Positions 37,274 through 46,345 of a DNA stretch of 64,000 bases are shown here, piece after piece. Position 1 is the stretch's first letter. Each line of letters starts with the position of its first letter. Under the pieces are notes generated by a model. It saw only the letters and a program-made list of their open reading frames with translations. It searched no databases and was not told where the DNA came from. Source of the stretch: Verrucomicrobiales bacterium (GTDB lineage: Bacteria; Verrucomicrobiota; Verrucomicrobiia; Verrucomicrobiales; DEV007); assembly GCA_021648365.1 (NCBI GenBank), contig JAKISY010000002.1, forward strand, positions 1 to 64,000, written 5' to 3'. A program made the translations under genes and the position numbers.

Positions 37274-37722
37274 GATAGCTGGCGGGTATTATCCGAAAGC
37301 AATGATGATTGTCGATTAGCGATTTTTGATTGTTGATGGGGAAGAATGTGGAACAGCTTTGTAAGCTGTGGAGGGAATTGTAGGGCGGGGGGGATTTAAT
37401 TATGAGGAGAGATGGATTCGTTGCTTTTGATTTTTTGAATCACCTTGATATGGTGTTAAAGTGATGTCATACTGCATTAATGAAGACGCTGACAATACGG
37501 GGATTGCCGGATGAGGTGCATGGGAGATTGAAAAAGCGAGCCAAGGCGAATCGCCGTAGTTTGAACCAGGAGGTAATTGCGGAGTTGGCGCGTGAATATG
37601 AAGTTGAGGAACGAAAGGCTAAGGTGGAACGGATTATCGCTTCTGCTGATAGATTTCGGGCTGGGTTGAAGAGAACTCTGAGTGCAGAGGAGATTCGTGA
37701 GGCGATCGAGGAGGGTAGGGCT
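37274..37722. repeat. about 450-bp direct repeat, right copy (includes vapB 2)
   Basis: Right-hand copy of 35771-36218. The untranslated part keeps the composite repeat and the sequence before the vapB ATG (ATGTCATACTGCATTAATG), so the promoter/operator is duplicated together with the antitoxin gene. Confidence 0.85.
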
Positions 37723-37725
37723 TGA
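37480..37725 (+). CDS. vapB: VapB/FitA-like antitoxin
   Basis: The 81-residue ribbon-helix-helix protein (MKTLTIRGLPDEVHGRLKKRAK, then SLNQEVIAELAREYEVEE) is the antitoxin of the PIN toxin encoded 28 bp downstream. It differs from the copy at 35976 by roughly a quarter of residues while the C-terminal LSAEEIxExIExGR tail is kept, so the pair diverged some time ago but may still bind the same operator. Confidence 0.9.
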   Translation: MKTLTIRGLPDEVHGRLKKRAKANRRSLNQEVIAELAREYEVEERKAKVERIIASADRFRAGLKRTLSAEEIREAIEEGRA

Positions 37726-37753
37726 GTTTTTATATTGGAGGAATACGGGTGAT

Positions 37754-38146
37754 ATGATTGTGGTAGATAATACGGTTCTGATTGATTTTTGGGCTGGAGA
37801 AGAACCTTTTCGATCTGATGCGAAAAGATTGTTTCGTATGGATTCAGATTGGATTGCGCCAGGGTTGTGGTTTTATGAATTTGGCAATGTGATGTCGAAG
37901 CTTGCAAGGCTGAACGTAATTTCCGAAAGCAGAAAAAAGCAGGCGTGGAGCGATGCTTTGGAAATGGTGCGGTCATTTCATGAGATAGATGCCTATGGAG
38001 TAGATCGGTTAGCAGAGTCAAAAGGGTTGAAGTTTTACGATGCTGCTTATGTGTGGTTGGCTCAGAGTCAGGAGTGCGTGTTACACACACGGGACAAACA
38101 GATTTTACGTGAGTGCTCTGATGTGGCTGTGGCAATGCCCTTGTGA
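37754..38146 (+). CDS. vapC: VapC-type PIN toxin
   Basis: The 130-residue PIN-domain ribonuclease has the four acidic positions: Asp in VVDNTVLIDFW, Glu in FYEFGNVM, Asp in FYDAAYVWLA and Asp in HTRDKQIL. VapC toxins cleave RNA, often initiator tRNA or rRNA, when not bound by VapB. I start at ATG 37754, which begins the PIN fold; a longer frame upstream overlaps vapB. The ORF is intact. Confidence 0.9.
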   Translation: MIVVDNTVLIDFWAGEEPFRSDAKRLFRMDSDWIAPGLWFYEFGNVMSKLARLNVISESRKKQAWSDALEMVRSFHEIDAYGVDRLAESKGLKFYDAAYVWLAQSQECVLHTRDKQILRECSDVAVAMPL

Positions 38147-38482
38147 TTTGGGTGCGATGCTCATGGGCACATGAGGGCGGAGAGGTGGTAGTTTTCATCG
38201 CTGAGAGGAAGGCTTGGGTAGAGCGTTTGCGCGTGGTTTCAGTTTGAGGTAGAAGGTTGCGGTGGTGTTCGAGCGCGATGTTGTTTCACTAGAGGTGAAA
38301 GCAGGTCGGTGAAGACTTTGGCATATTGCTCGCTGATGGAGGTGAATGGATGGCGGCTGCTTGAAGGAGCAGGTCAGCGGGTAGGGGCGGCGCCGTCAAG
38401 CCGGCTGGAGGATAGCGGTGTCGAGCCACGCGCACTCCATAGGTGGGGGACGGTCTCTGGTGATTTAGCGGTTGAAAGGGTA
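38147..38482. other. gene-free decayed stretch
   Basis: No intact gene is seen. A family A REP-like unit lies at 38414-38440. On the minus strand a short segment (about 38285-38350) reads like a protein tail (TSISEQYAKVFTDLLSPLV), perhaps from the broken gene to its right or a lost neighbour. Confidence 0.4.
38414..38440. repeat. REP-like palindromic repeat, family A, copy 4
   Basis: AGCGGTGTCGAGCCACGCGCACTCCAT; the inner stem pairs as GTG/CAC where other copies have GCG/CGC, another compensatory change. Confidence 0.75.
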
Positions 38483-38869
38483 TCAACTGGCGATCAAACT
38501 TTCTGCGTTGCTGTGTAGCAGAGACTTGACTTGGGCGGCGCTGAGGTCGGGTTGGAATTCTTTGACTTTGAGGGCGGCGGAGTGCGGTATGAAGACGGGG
38601 GCGTAGGAACCGTAACAGAGACGATTCTCTGGGATGGGGCTGCGGGCGATGCACGCGACGCCTTCGAGCATGGAGATGTCAAAACGGACTCCAAGATTTG
38701 CTTGCCGTGCTTGCGACAGCTTTCTGCGTGATGCGTATTGATGAGGATGAGGTCGCGATGCAGGAGGGACTCCATGGGGGGCGCCGATTTCGATAAGGCG
38801 ACGAGCATGTTCGGTAGCGGCGGTTCCTTCGCCGGGGCTAGTGAGGTGGCAGTGGAGATCCCAGATCAT
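38483..38869 (-). pseudogene. broken amidohydrolase-family gene
   Basis: The minus-strand frame starts with MIWDLHCHLTSPGEG, a metal-binding HxH opening of amidohydrolase-2 enzymes, shifts frame in the middle, and ends with RFDISMLEGVACIARSPIPENRLCYGSYAPVF and LSAAQVKSLLHSNAESLIA, the conserved closing region. At about 128 residues it is half the usual length (250-300), with frameshift and internal deletion. It is a pseudogene. Confidence 0.75.
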
Positions 38870-38877
38870 GGGTTAGG

Positions 38878-38925
38878 AGCCGAGGCGAAGACGAGACAGC
38901 TGGAGGATATTACCCGAAAGCAATT
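38878..38925. repeat. 48-bp interspersed repeat, second copy
   Basis: AGCCGAGGCGAAGACGAGAC followed by AGCTGGAGGATATTACCCGAAAGCAATT is nearly identical to 27531-27578. Its second half is a variant of the start of the family B composite repeat, so these belong to one repeat superfamily. Confidence 0.8.
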
Positions 38926-39037
38926 GTTAATTGTGAATGGGAGGACAGGTTGGAAACCTGTAATACATTGTGGAATAGGTTTGAGTGGCGGTTAGCGATG
39001 GTTGATTGGTGATTTTTGATGGGAAGAGAAGAATGGT

Positions 39038-40699
39038 TCAGCTGGGGGTGGTGCCTGGCTTGGGTGAGGATGGGGGTAAGATGGGGTTTGCTGGTTGGGA
39101 GTTGAAGTGGGGGGACATGATTTGCACTTGGGCTTGTTGGAAGGTGTCGAGGATGTTTTGGTACAACTGGGAGAGGGTTTGGCGTTTTTGCTCGATTTTG
39201 GTGGGGACGAAGCGTAGCGAGTATTCGGTGTAGAAGTCGGAGAGGGCGGTCTGCAGTACGTAGGGGGCGGGTTCTTTGCGGATGCCGCTGGTGTGGTTGA
39301 CGGCGTCGAGCATCATTTGATGCACGTCGCGCCAGGGGGTGTCGTAACCGATGGTCATCTCGATGCTGAGCTGACTGCTATGCTCACCGCTCATGCGGGA
39401 GTAGTTGATGGTCTCTTTGGTGATGATGACGGCGTTGGGCACGGTGATGTATTCGTTCATCGGGGTGAGGATTTTGGTGGAGAGCAGTCCGATTTCTTTG
39501 ATCGATCCTTCGATGTCGCCGATGCGGACGTATTCGCCGGTGTGCAGTCCGTCGGAGTAGAGGGCGACAAAACCACTCATCACTTGATTGACGAGGCCGG
39601 TAGATCCGAGGGATACCATCAGTCCGATGAGCACGCCGATGCCTTTGAATGCGTGGCTGTCGGAGCCGGGAATGTAGGGGTAGGCGATGATGACGCCTGC
39701 GATCCAGATGGCAACTTTGGCGATGCGACGGGTGGCGCGGGCGGTGTCTTGGGCGATGATGGCATCTTTATTACGGGAGAGTTCGAAGCTTTTGAGGATG
39801 TAGTCGGCAAAGCGGGCGATGCCTCGGGTGATAAAAAAGAGCAGTAGCACCATGAGCAAACCGGGTAAGGCGGCGAGCCCGCTGGAAAAAAGTTGGCTGC
39901 CGAGGCCGGCGATGCGTTGGCCGAGGATGGCGGACCAGGGGGAGGTGTAGGGGAATTGGGCGAAGATGTAGGTGAGCCATAGGTAGGCGGCACTGATGGC
40001 GGTTAACCAAAAGAGTAGATCGACGAAGCGTCTGGAGATGAGGATGAGGATGGGGCGAAGGTCGAGATTGCCACGTTTGAGGCTCTCTAAACTGCCGGTG
40101 TGGCGGGCGAAGAGTCGGCTGATGCTGCGTGATAGGCGGTGCAGTAACCATAAGGTGAGGACAAATAAGAGGGTGGCAGCTAAGGCGATGCCGCCTCCGC
40201 GTAGGATGACGTCGGTGCTGCTCTGTTGCAGGCGGGCGTGGCGTAGTTCTTCGAGCGAGGTGGTGATTTTCTTGACAGCTGCTTCGACGCTTTCTTGGCT
40301 AGTAGGGTCGAGGTCTTGCTCGGTGATGACGAAGAGGGTGGTGTCGCCCGACATGAAGGAGGCGGCTTGGTGACCGTTGATGGTGGAGTAGCTGATGGTG
40401 AGGGGTTTGTAGAGAGCGAACTTGGGTAGGTTTTGCAGCCGTTTGAGGGCGAGGTCGCGTCGATGGGCGGGGTTGATGTTGCCGAGATTGGCGCGGAAGG
40501 TGGCGATTTCTCGATTCCAGATGGAGAGGGTGGCGGAGCCGTCGGGGGGGAGTTTTTCGCCGTTTTCATCGGTGGCGGGTGCTTCGGGTGGGGCGGGTGC
40601 TGCTACTGGGGTGGGTAGGGTTTGCGCTTGTGCTAAGGGACTCAGGTGGGGGCTGAGCAGGAGGCAAAAGAGGGTGAGGGTGATGGTTCGTAGGTGCAT
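39038..40699 (-). CDS. MscS-family mechanosensitive channel
   Basis: The 553-residue protein has a signal peptide (about 1-25), a periplasmic N-terminal domain (about 30-170) and five or so membrane helices (from about 167 on). The pore helix and following beta domain are clear: GVLIGLMVSLGSTGLVNQVMSGFVALYSDGLHTGEYVRIGDIEG, then the cytoplasmic cage domain to the Pro/Ser-rich tail. MscS-type channels release solutes on hypo-osmotic shock. The N-terminal extension puts it among the larger MscS-like proteins. It is probably monocistronic. Confidence 0.9.
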   Translation of the reverse strand: MHLRTITLTLFCLLLSPHLSPLAQAQTLPTPVAAPAPPEAPATDENGEKLPPDGSATLSIWNREIATFRANLGNINPAHRRDLALKRLQNLPKFALYKPLTISYSTINGHQAASFMSGDTTLFVITEQDLDPTSQESVEAAVKKITTSLEELRHARLQQSSTDVILRGGGIALAATLLFVLTLWLLHRLSRSISRLFARHTGSLESLKRGNLDLRPILILISRRFVDLLFWLTAISAAYLWLTYIFAQFPYTSPWSAILGQRIAGLGSQLFSSGLAALPGLLMVLLLFFITRGIARFADYILKSFELSRNKDAIIAQDTARATRRIAKVAIWIAGVIIAYPYIPGSDSHAFKGIGVLIGLMVSLGSTGLVNQVMSGFVALYSDGLHTGEYVRIGDIEGSIKEIGLLSTKILTPMNEYITVPNAVIITKETINYSRMSGEHSSQLSIEMTIGYDTPWRDVHQMMLDAVNHTSGIRKEPAPYVLQTALSDFYTEYSLRFVPTKIEQKRQTLSQLYQNILDTFQQAQVQIMSPHFNSQPANPILPPSSPKPGTTPS

Positions 40700-40815
40700 G
40701 AAAGGCGGAAAATATGGAGTGATGTTTGATGGCAGTTTATGCGACGCTAGCGGGTGAGGTCAATGGGGAATTGAGAAAGAGGAATTGAAATTTGAGATTT
40801 GAGATTTGAAATTGG

Positions 40816-41053
40816 GTAACTATTCAGGTCTATACAGGTCATTTCAAAAGAGGTTAACCACGGATTACACGGATGGGCACGGATAAGAAAAGAAAAAATA
40901 ATCCATTCAGATTTAGTAACAACTCCCCCCCCTTGATTCTCACGACTTAAATCACCCCCCTATACAAAGCATCCCATCCGTGTTAATCCGTGCTATCCGT
41001 GGTCTAATCCTAAAAGAATTCAAAAGCAGCTTGGGATATACCTGAATAGTTAC
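40816..41053. mobile_element. MITE-like inverted-repeat element
   Basis: A 14-bp perfect terminal inverted repeat (GTAACTATTCAGGT at 40816-40829 and its complement at 41040-41053) encloses 238 bp without a gene. Inside, another inverted pair is built of CACGGAT-type units (CCACGGATTACACGGATGGG near 40858 and its counterpart near 40970-41011). The whole looks like a long imperfect hairpin, as in miniature transposons. Confidence 0.7.
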
Positions 41054-41153
41054 ATTTTTTGTAACTATTTTCGCAACTTTCCCTCAAAATCGTGGTTCAA
41101 ACTACAACGATGCGATCCGCCAACACGATCCAAATCGCAACCTACAAAAAAAC

Positions 41154-41615
41154 ATGAAAAAAAATCACCTCATCACCGCCATCATCGCCGGCTCCATTGC
41201 TCTAGTTGGAACAGGTAACCTGCTAGCTGAAAAAAAAGATAAAGGAGAAAAAAAGGAGCGCCCAAGCCGTGAAGAAATGCACAAAAAAATGCTTGAAAAA
41301 TTCGATGCTGATGGCGATGGCAAACTCAATGAAGCCGAACGCAAAAAAGCCCACGAAGCGATGAAAAAAAGAGGTGCTGAACGATTCGCCAAAGCTGACA
41401 AAAACGGCGACGGCAAACTCAGCCAAGATGAAGTGCCAGAAAAAGCATGGAAACGTATGTCCAAAGCCGACAAAGATGGCGATGGAGCCGTCAGCAAAGA
41501 GGAAATGGCAGCCATGCATAAAGCCCGCGCAGGCAAGGGAGGGAAAAAGGGGAAAGGCGCCGGCGATAACAACCAGGGAAAAGGAAAAAAGCCAAAAAAA
41601 CCAGCTGAATCCTAA
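41154..41615 (+). CDS. secreted EF-hand protein
   Basis: The 153-residue product has a signal peptide (about 1-25) and three EF-hand loops: DADGDGKLNEAE, DKNGDGKLSQDE and DKDGDGAVSKEE. The C-terminus is a Lys/Gly-rich tail. It should bind calcium outside the cytoplasm; a partner is not evident. An A-rich 5' leader and a hairpin AGTTACA/TGTAACT (about 41047-41069) precede it. Confidence 0.85.
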   Translation: MKKNHLITAIIAGSIALVGTGNLLAEKKDKGEKKERPSREEMHKKMLEKFDADGDGKLNEAERKKAHEAMKKRGAERFAKADKNGDGKLSQDEVPEKAWKRMSKADKDGDGAVSKEEMAAMHKARAGKGGKKGKGAGDNNQGKGKKPKKPAES

Positions 41616-41715
41616 ACACAGATCCCTCTCAACTCAGAACTCTGGCGCGCGAACCTTCAAGTCGCCGCCGGAGTTTTTTTCTGCCCACCCTTCTCATTCA
41701 AATTCAATGATACTC

Positions 41716-42108
41716 TTATTCCCAGAGGACTTTCAAATCATATTGAGAAATATTTTCATCCCTAGAAAGCAAAGTAAGATCCTCCTCAATAGCTTGAGCA
41801 ACTAACAAACGATCAAATGGATCACGATGATGCCAAGGAAGAGTAGAGACTTTAATGCAATGACGAATTTCGATATTAAGCTTGATCGCTCCGTTGTAGC
41901 GTAATTCACCTTCGATGCGTGATCCCCAGTTGGGGGAAAGCTGAAAATCAGTCTTTTTTAAACTGGTTTTAATCGCCATTTCCCAGAAAGACACAGGACT
42001 GTAAACGAGCTGGTCAGCATCCCTTATAATCCGCCGTGCAGCTTCGGGAAGACGCAGGTCATCACTGACCATCCAAAGAATAACATGGGTGTCGAGAAGC
42101 AAGCGCAT
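41716..42108 (-). CDS. PIN-domain toxin of a Phd/PIN module
   Basis: The 130-residue PIN ribonuclease opens with LLLDTHVILWMV, has SFWEMAIK, and closes with HRDPFDRLLVAQAI and LLSRDENI, giving the acidic set of the family; the LDTHxxLW type is commonly paired with Phd-like antitoxins. It lies 4 bp after the antitoxin gene. Confidence 0.9.
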   Translation of the reverse strand: MRLLLDTHVILWMVSDDLRLPEAARRIIRDADQLVYSPVSFWEMAIKTSLKKTDFQLSPNWGSRIEGELRYNGAIKLNIEIRHCIKVSTLPWHHRDPFDRLLVAQAIEEDLTLLSRDENISQYDLKVLWE

Positions 42109-42112
42109 GAGC

Positions 42113-42361
42113 TCAGCTTTTTAGACTAGACGCTTCGAATTCGCCGTTCGCAAAGTCCTCCAGATCGTCGTCAAATGTGTCATCCATGGCAAGCACGACA
42201 TCCGCAAGAGCACCGAAGCGAATTGGATGGTTACTATTTTGGATGGGAACGAGCCTTACTAAAGGTCGGTCACGCTTGGAAATAATGACTTCCTCACCAT
42301 CGACAGCTTTTTGAATGAGTCGAGAAAGGTGGGTTTTTGCTTCATGAATGGTTGCCCTCAT
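42113..42361 (-). CDS. Phd/YefM-type antitoxin
   Basis: The 82-residue protein begins MRATIHEAKTHLSRLIQKAVDGEEVIISKRDRPLVRLVP, the Phd/YefM DNA-binding fold, with an acidic C-terminal toxin-binding tail (DDTFDDDLEDFANGEF). It represses its own operon in the family. It is cotranscribed with the PIN toxin. Confidence 0.9.
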   Translation of the reverse strand: MRATIHEAKTHLSRLIQKAVDGEEVIISKRDRPLVRLVPIQNSNHPIRFGALADVVLAMDDTFDDDLEDFANGEFEASSLKS

Positions 42362-42422
42362 TAGATGGAGCGTAGCTTAGCCATGTTACTTAGTCAACTA
42401 CCAAGTCGATCTGAACAATACC

Positions 42423-43544
42423 TCACAACTCCTCCATTTCTTGCCAAGCTTTGCGTTTAGAGAACTTCTCTACTTGTTCCAATGCCTCGCGAGAATTTCT
42501 TCTCAACTTGAGCTCTCCTGCGCTGTTCTCCCAATTATGCACCGTTAGAGTGCTCACACCCACCAATAAAGCAAATTCAATGGGCGTCATGTTAAATTTT
42601 TTACGCATAGAGACAATAATGCTACCCGAATAGATCAACTCGTTTTTTTCGTTACGTTGCCGAGGAGGTTTTTTTCTGGCAATTCTAGCGACCCGTTTTT
42701 TAGCCGTAGAGACTTTTTTCTTCGCCACCCTCTTCGTGATTTTTTTACTGGCAGGCCCCTTTTTCACACTTCCTTTCACTGCTTTTTTCGCAGCCACCTG
42801 TTTCTTCACCTTCTTTTTAACTGCAACCGTTTGATCAGCCATTTCGATACCAAAAACATCCGCCAAAGAGTCAGCCGCGATGCGACGCCCCTTGCCCTGC
42901 TTCTTGCCAGTCGCAACGCTCAACTCAACATCGACACTGATGAGCTCTTGATGATCTACTCCGCGTAATGCAAACAACAATTCTGGCTGCTGATCCAAGC
43001 GAGCCCCCACACCATACAATACCGCCGCTAGATGCTTGCACATGTAAGCCCCATCAGGGCAATTGCAATCCAAGTGGATTTGTTTCGATCCTGGAAACAT
43101 TCCCGTTTTCCTATCGGTCACCACCGCCATCACATTATCGGAAAGCTTGCCCTGCAGTAAATCCAATAACGATCCCACTTGACCAACACACTTCTTTTTC
43201 AGACTCCTCCAGGATTTTTCAGGCAAAGCATCGATATCGATTCTGATCTTATAAATTTCAGATCCACTGACCATCGCGATCACCTGCCCCTTCTTTATGT
43301 CAAGATGACACACCGAACCATTACGAACATAAGTCCGACCCCTAGGAATACGATTGGCATAATCTGCAAATGATTCCAAATGATCATTCCATGCGATTCC
43401 CCAAAAACTTTTGGCAATTTTCCTGCCTTCAATCTCGACAGGCTGAATGTTGGTGCCTTTTTTTTGAAGTTGCGCCATTTTCTTTTTAGCTTTCCTTCTC
43501 CGTTCTGCAACTGAGACGTAAGGTTTCCAGTATCCGTAACTCAT
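42423..43544 (-). CDS. SWIM zinc-finger protein with Lys-rich linker and HTH
   Basis: The 373-residue protein carries a SWIM motif CxC(x6)CxH (Cys160, Cys162, Cys169, His171 in LDCNCPDGAYMCKHLAAVLYG), a very basic linker (about 235-300, KK/AAKK repeats), and a C-terminal helix-turn-helix-like domain (MTPIEFALLVGVSTLTVHNWE). It lies 14 bp downstream of a SNF2 helicase gene; the SWIM protein/SNF2 pair is common in bacteria. The histone-H1-like linker suggests DNA binding. Role inferred: DNA-remodelling or repair complex with the helicase. Confidence 0.88.
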   Translation of the reverse strand: MSYGYWKPYVSVAERRRKAKKKMAQLQKKGTNIQPVEIEGRKIAKSFWGIAWNDHLESFADYANRIPRGRTYVRNGSVCHLDIKKGQVIAMVSGSEIYKIRIDIDALPEKSWRSLKKKCVGQVGSLLDLLQGKLSDNVMAVVTDRKTGMFPGSKQIHLDCNCPDGAYMCKHLAAVLYGVGARLDQQPELLFALRGVDHQELISVDVELSVATGKKQGKGRRIAADSLADVFGIEMADQTVAVKKKVKKQVAAKKAVKGSVKKGPASKKITKRVAKKKVSTAKKRVARIARKKPPRQRNEKNELIYSGSIIVSMRKKFNMTPIEFALLVGVSTLTVHNWENSAGELKLRRNSREALEQVEKFSKRKAWQEMEEL

Positions 43545-43558
43545 ATATATAAATAGGG

Positions 43559-46285
43559 TTAATTGCTAGCTTGTCCAATATCGAGAGCGACTGCACTGAG
43601 CAACTCCTCATTGCTCATCTCTGTCAGCATAGACTGAGCACCACCTTCGAGAAGATCCTCGGCAAGACCAGCTTTATCTTCGAGCAACGCATCAATTTTT
43701 TCTTCGATAGTTCCTTGGCAGATGAATTTATGCACCAATACATTGTTTTTCTGCCCGATCCGGAACGCACGGTCTGTTGCCTGATTTTCCACCGCAGGAT
43801 TCCACCAACGGTCAAAATGGATCACATGCGAAGCCGCCGTAAGATTGAGCCCTGTGCCACCAGCTTTGATGGATAACACAAAAAATGGCGGTCCATTCTC
43901 CTCCTGAAACGCATCCACCAACAAGCGCCGTTTTTTGACTGGCGTGCCTCCATGTAAAACCAAACCCTCTCTACCAAAAATTTCCGCCAATCTATCTGCT
44001 AGCGGCCCTGTCATCTCTCGGAACTGAGTGAAAACCAGCACCTTCTCCTGACGCGAGGCGATTTCTTCACAAATCTCTTTGAGCCGAATGAACTTGCCAC
44101 TATCACCTGATTGATAATCCCCGTCACCCAGAAACTGGCTAGGATGATTGCAGATTTGCTTGAAGCGCATGAGAAAAGCTAGCACTTGCCCGCGTCGCTT
44201 GATTCCATCGAGATTCTCAAGTGCTCTTTCAAGCTCTTTGACTGATTGCGAATAAAGTGCCGCCTGACTTTTTGCCAATCCACAATAAGCCTTCACTTCC
44301 GTTTTATCTGGCAAGTCGCTGATGATGCTCTTATCCGTCTTGAGCCTGCGTAAAATATACGGCGTGATCAACTTACGCAGCGGTGAGTATTGATCATGTT
44401 CACGTTTCTCCAAGCCTTTGACAAATTGCTTGAACTTAGTGACGCTTCCTAACAAGCCTGGAGATAAAAAGTCAAACAAGGACCACAGATCCGACAAGCG
44501 ATTTTCAACAGGAGTTCCCGTTAGCGCTATACGAGATCGTGCTTTCAGTTGTTTCACTAATTTTGTTTGCCTTGATCCCGGATTCTTGATCGCTTGAGCC
44601 TCATCAAGGATCACCAGGTCCCACTCCACTTCAAGCAAGCATTTTATCCGAGCCAACATGCCATAAGTAGTCAGCACCACATCAATGCCTTCAAACGCTA
44701 GCCGAGGATTTCTTTCCATCGCTGCCAAACTCGACCGATCCATCTCCGAGCTGTGAATAAAACGGGTTTTTAAACTGGGTGCAAATTTTTCAATCTCCGC
44801 TTTCCAGTTAGCCAATAACGAAGCTGGCAAAACTAACAAAGAAGGTTTTCCGCTGCTTCTCTTTTTTTCCTTGATGGTAAGCAATAGTGATATCACCTGC
44901 ACCGTTTTTCCCAGACCCATATCATCGGCGAGACAAGCCCCCAAACCCAAGCCTGACAAAAAATACAACCAATCGCGCCCCACTTGCTGATAGGGGCGCA
45001 GCTGGCCGTGAAACTGTTTACTTTCTCGCACCCTCACCAGGCCGTCCGGCTCACGCATCCCTGACAAAATATCTAACAACCAGTCCCCCGCCTTCACAAA
45101 CGCCCAGTCATGATCTACGATCCCTGCCTGCTTGCTCGATAAATCCGCTGGAGCCCCTGCCAACATCCGCATACCTTCGATGAATGACAAACCCCCATCG
45201 CCCGCCTGCTCTTCCACCTGCTTCCAATGATCGAGCGCTTGTTGCAGCCGCTCTTTATCTACCTCTACCCACTGCCCCTTGATATAAGCCAGCCCATTGG
45301 CAGAATCCATCAAGGCCTTCCACTCTCTTTTTGTCAGTTTCTCATCGCCCAAAGCCAGGTTGACCTTAAAGTCCAACATCGAATCCGCTCCAAATAAACC
45401 TGAGCTTTTCTCCCCAATGGTAACCGAAACTTGTGCCTTCGGGCGCTTCTTCCACCAATCCGGAAGCCTCACCAACAGCCCCGCCCGCTCAAGCTCAGCC
45501 GCACTTTTCAATAAATGGTATGCCTGCGCTGGCGACCAGGCTAAGGGATGAAAAATATCACCGCTATCGACTAGCTCTTTGACAAATTTCACATTTTCAG
45601 CAGCGCGTTGCACTGGAGATAGCAGTTTGACCAAAGCCGCCTTGTTGCTCATCCCCGCGTACTCACTGAGAGCTTTGCCCAAAGGCTGATACTGAACCTT
45701 ACCCTTGTTGGAAAGCTTAGGCGCGTAAGTTGCCAAAAAAGCGAACGGACATTCTGGATCCCTCTTGTTTTCAGCAAGATGAAAACAAACTCGTCCAACT
45801 TGATGCCAAGCCTCTGCCCTTACTTTCAGCCACTCATTGAGCCCCGCCCCCATATCGGCGATACTGTGACGCACCCAGTGATCCAACTCTCCCCAAAGGT
45901 CTATTAGTAAAGTTGGACTGAGATACTCACCTCCGCGCATCGGTGGCGCCGATAAAAAACAATCACTCAGTTCTGCAAGGTCGGGCGGTGCAATCGCTTC
46001 GATCAAAGCGAAACCCTCACCCGTATTCGTAGTCCCTTCAGGGCTTCGACACAGCTCCGTCATATACAGACTCGCAAAGTCTCGCCAATAGGCAAAAGCT
46101 GGATCCAACGATAATCGCGGTTTTGTTGCAGCCAGCGCAAACAAACCAGCACTCGAAGATGAAGCAAACCCTTCCAGCACCCCCTTCATCCATTGCTCAT
46201 CGACCACCATCGAAGCACTGCCTTGAGATGGAAGCTCCTGAATTTGAAGATGAGCACTAGGTGTAAGAAAAAGCTCGTAGATCAT
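43559..46285 (-). CDS. SNF2-family DEXH-box ATPase/helicase
   Basis: The 908-residue protein has a helical N-terminal region (about 1-420) and a SNF2 motor: motif I DMGLGKT (455-461), motif II LDEAQAIKN, LTGTPVENRLSDLWSLFDFL, motif V/VI region LSIKAGGTGLNLTAASHVIHFDRWWNPAVENQATDRAFRIGQ. Such proteins translocate along dsDNA and remodel nucleoprotein. It is paired with the SWIM protein downstream. Length is typical for bacterial SNF2 proteins. Confidence 0.93.
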   Translation of the reverse strand: MIYELFLTPSAHLQIQELPSQGSASMVVDEQWMKGVLEGFASSSSAGLFALAATKPRLSLDPAFAYWRDFASLYMTELCRSPEGTTNTGEGFALIEAIAPPDLAELSDCFLSAPPMRGGEYLSPTLLIDLWGELDHWVRHSIADMGAGLNEWLKVRAEAWHQVGRVCFHLAENKRDPECPFAFLATYAPKLSNKGKVQYQPLGKALSEYAGMSNKAALVKLLSPVQRAAENVKFVKELVDSGDIFHPLAWSPAQAYHLLKSAAELERAGLLVRLPDWWKKRPKAQVSVTIGEKSSGLFGADSMLDFKVNLALGDEKLTKREWKALMDSANGLAYIKGQWVEVDKERLQQALDHWKQVEEQAGDGGLSFIEGMRMLAGAPADLSSKQAGIVDHDWAFVKAGDWLLDILSGMREPDGLVRVRESKQFHGQLRPYQQVGRDWLYFLSGLGLGACLADDMGLGKTVQVISLLLTIKEKKRSSGKPSLLVLPASLLANWKAEIEKFAPSLKTRFIHSSEMDRSSLAAMERNPRLAFEGIDVVLTTYGMLARIKCLLEVEWDLVILDEAQAIKNPGSRQTKLVKQLKARSRIALTGTPVENRLSDLWSLFDFLSPGLLGSVTKFKQFVKGLEKREHDQYSPLRKLITPYILRRLKTDKSIISDLPDKTEVKAYCGLAKSQAALYSQSVKELERALENLDGIKRRGQVLAFLMRFKQICNHPSQFLGDGDYQSGDSGKFIRLKEICEEIASRQEKVLVFTQFREMTGPLADRLAEIFGREGLVLHGGTPVKKRRLLVDAFQEENGPPFFVLSIKAGGTGLNLTAASHVIHFDRWWNPAVENQATDRAFRIGQKNNVLVHKFICQGTIEEKIDALLEDKAGLAEDLLEGGAQSMLTEMSNEELLSAVALDIGQASN

Positions 46286-46345
46286 AAATCACAACCACCC
46301 TATCCACCAGCGAGTGACAGATGTCACTCGCCTAAAATTAAAAAG

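Noticed and set aside
39293..39847. 184-residue plus-strand frame opposite the MscS gene
   Set aside because: It is rich in Val, Asp and Gly as expected for the antisense of a GC-rich membrane gene and has no start signal or known motif.
40858..41011. Repeated CACGGAT units as a possible CRISPR array
   Set aside because: Units are inverted around a centre, short and without equal spacers; they fit a hairpin element.
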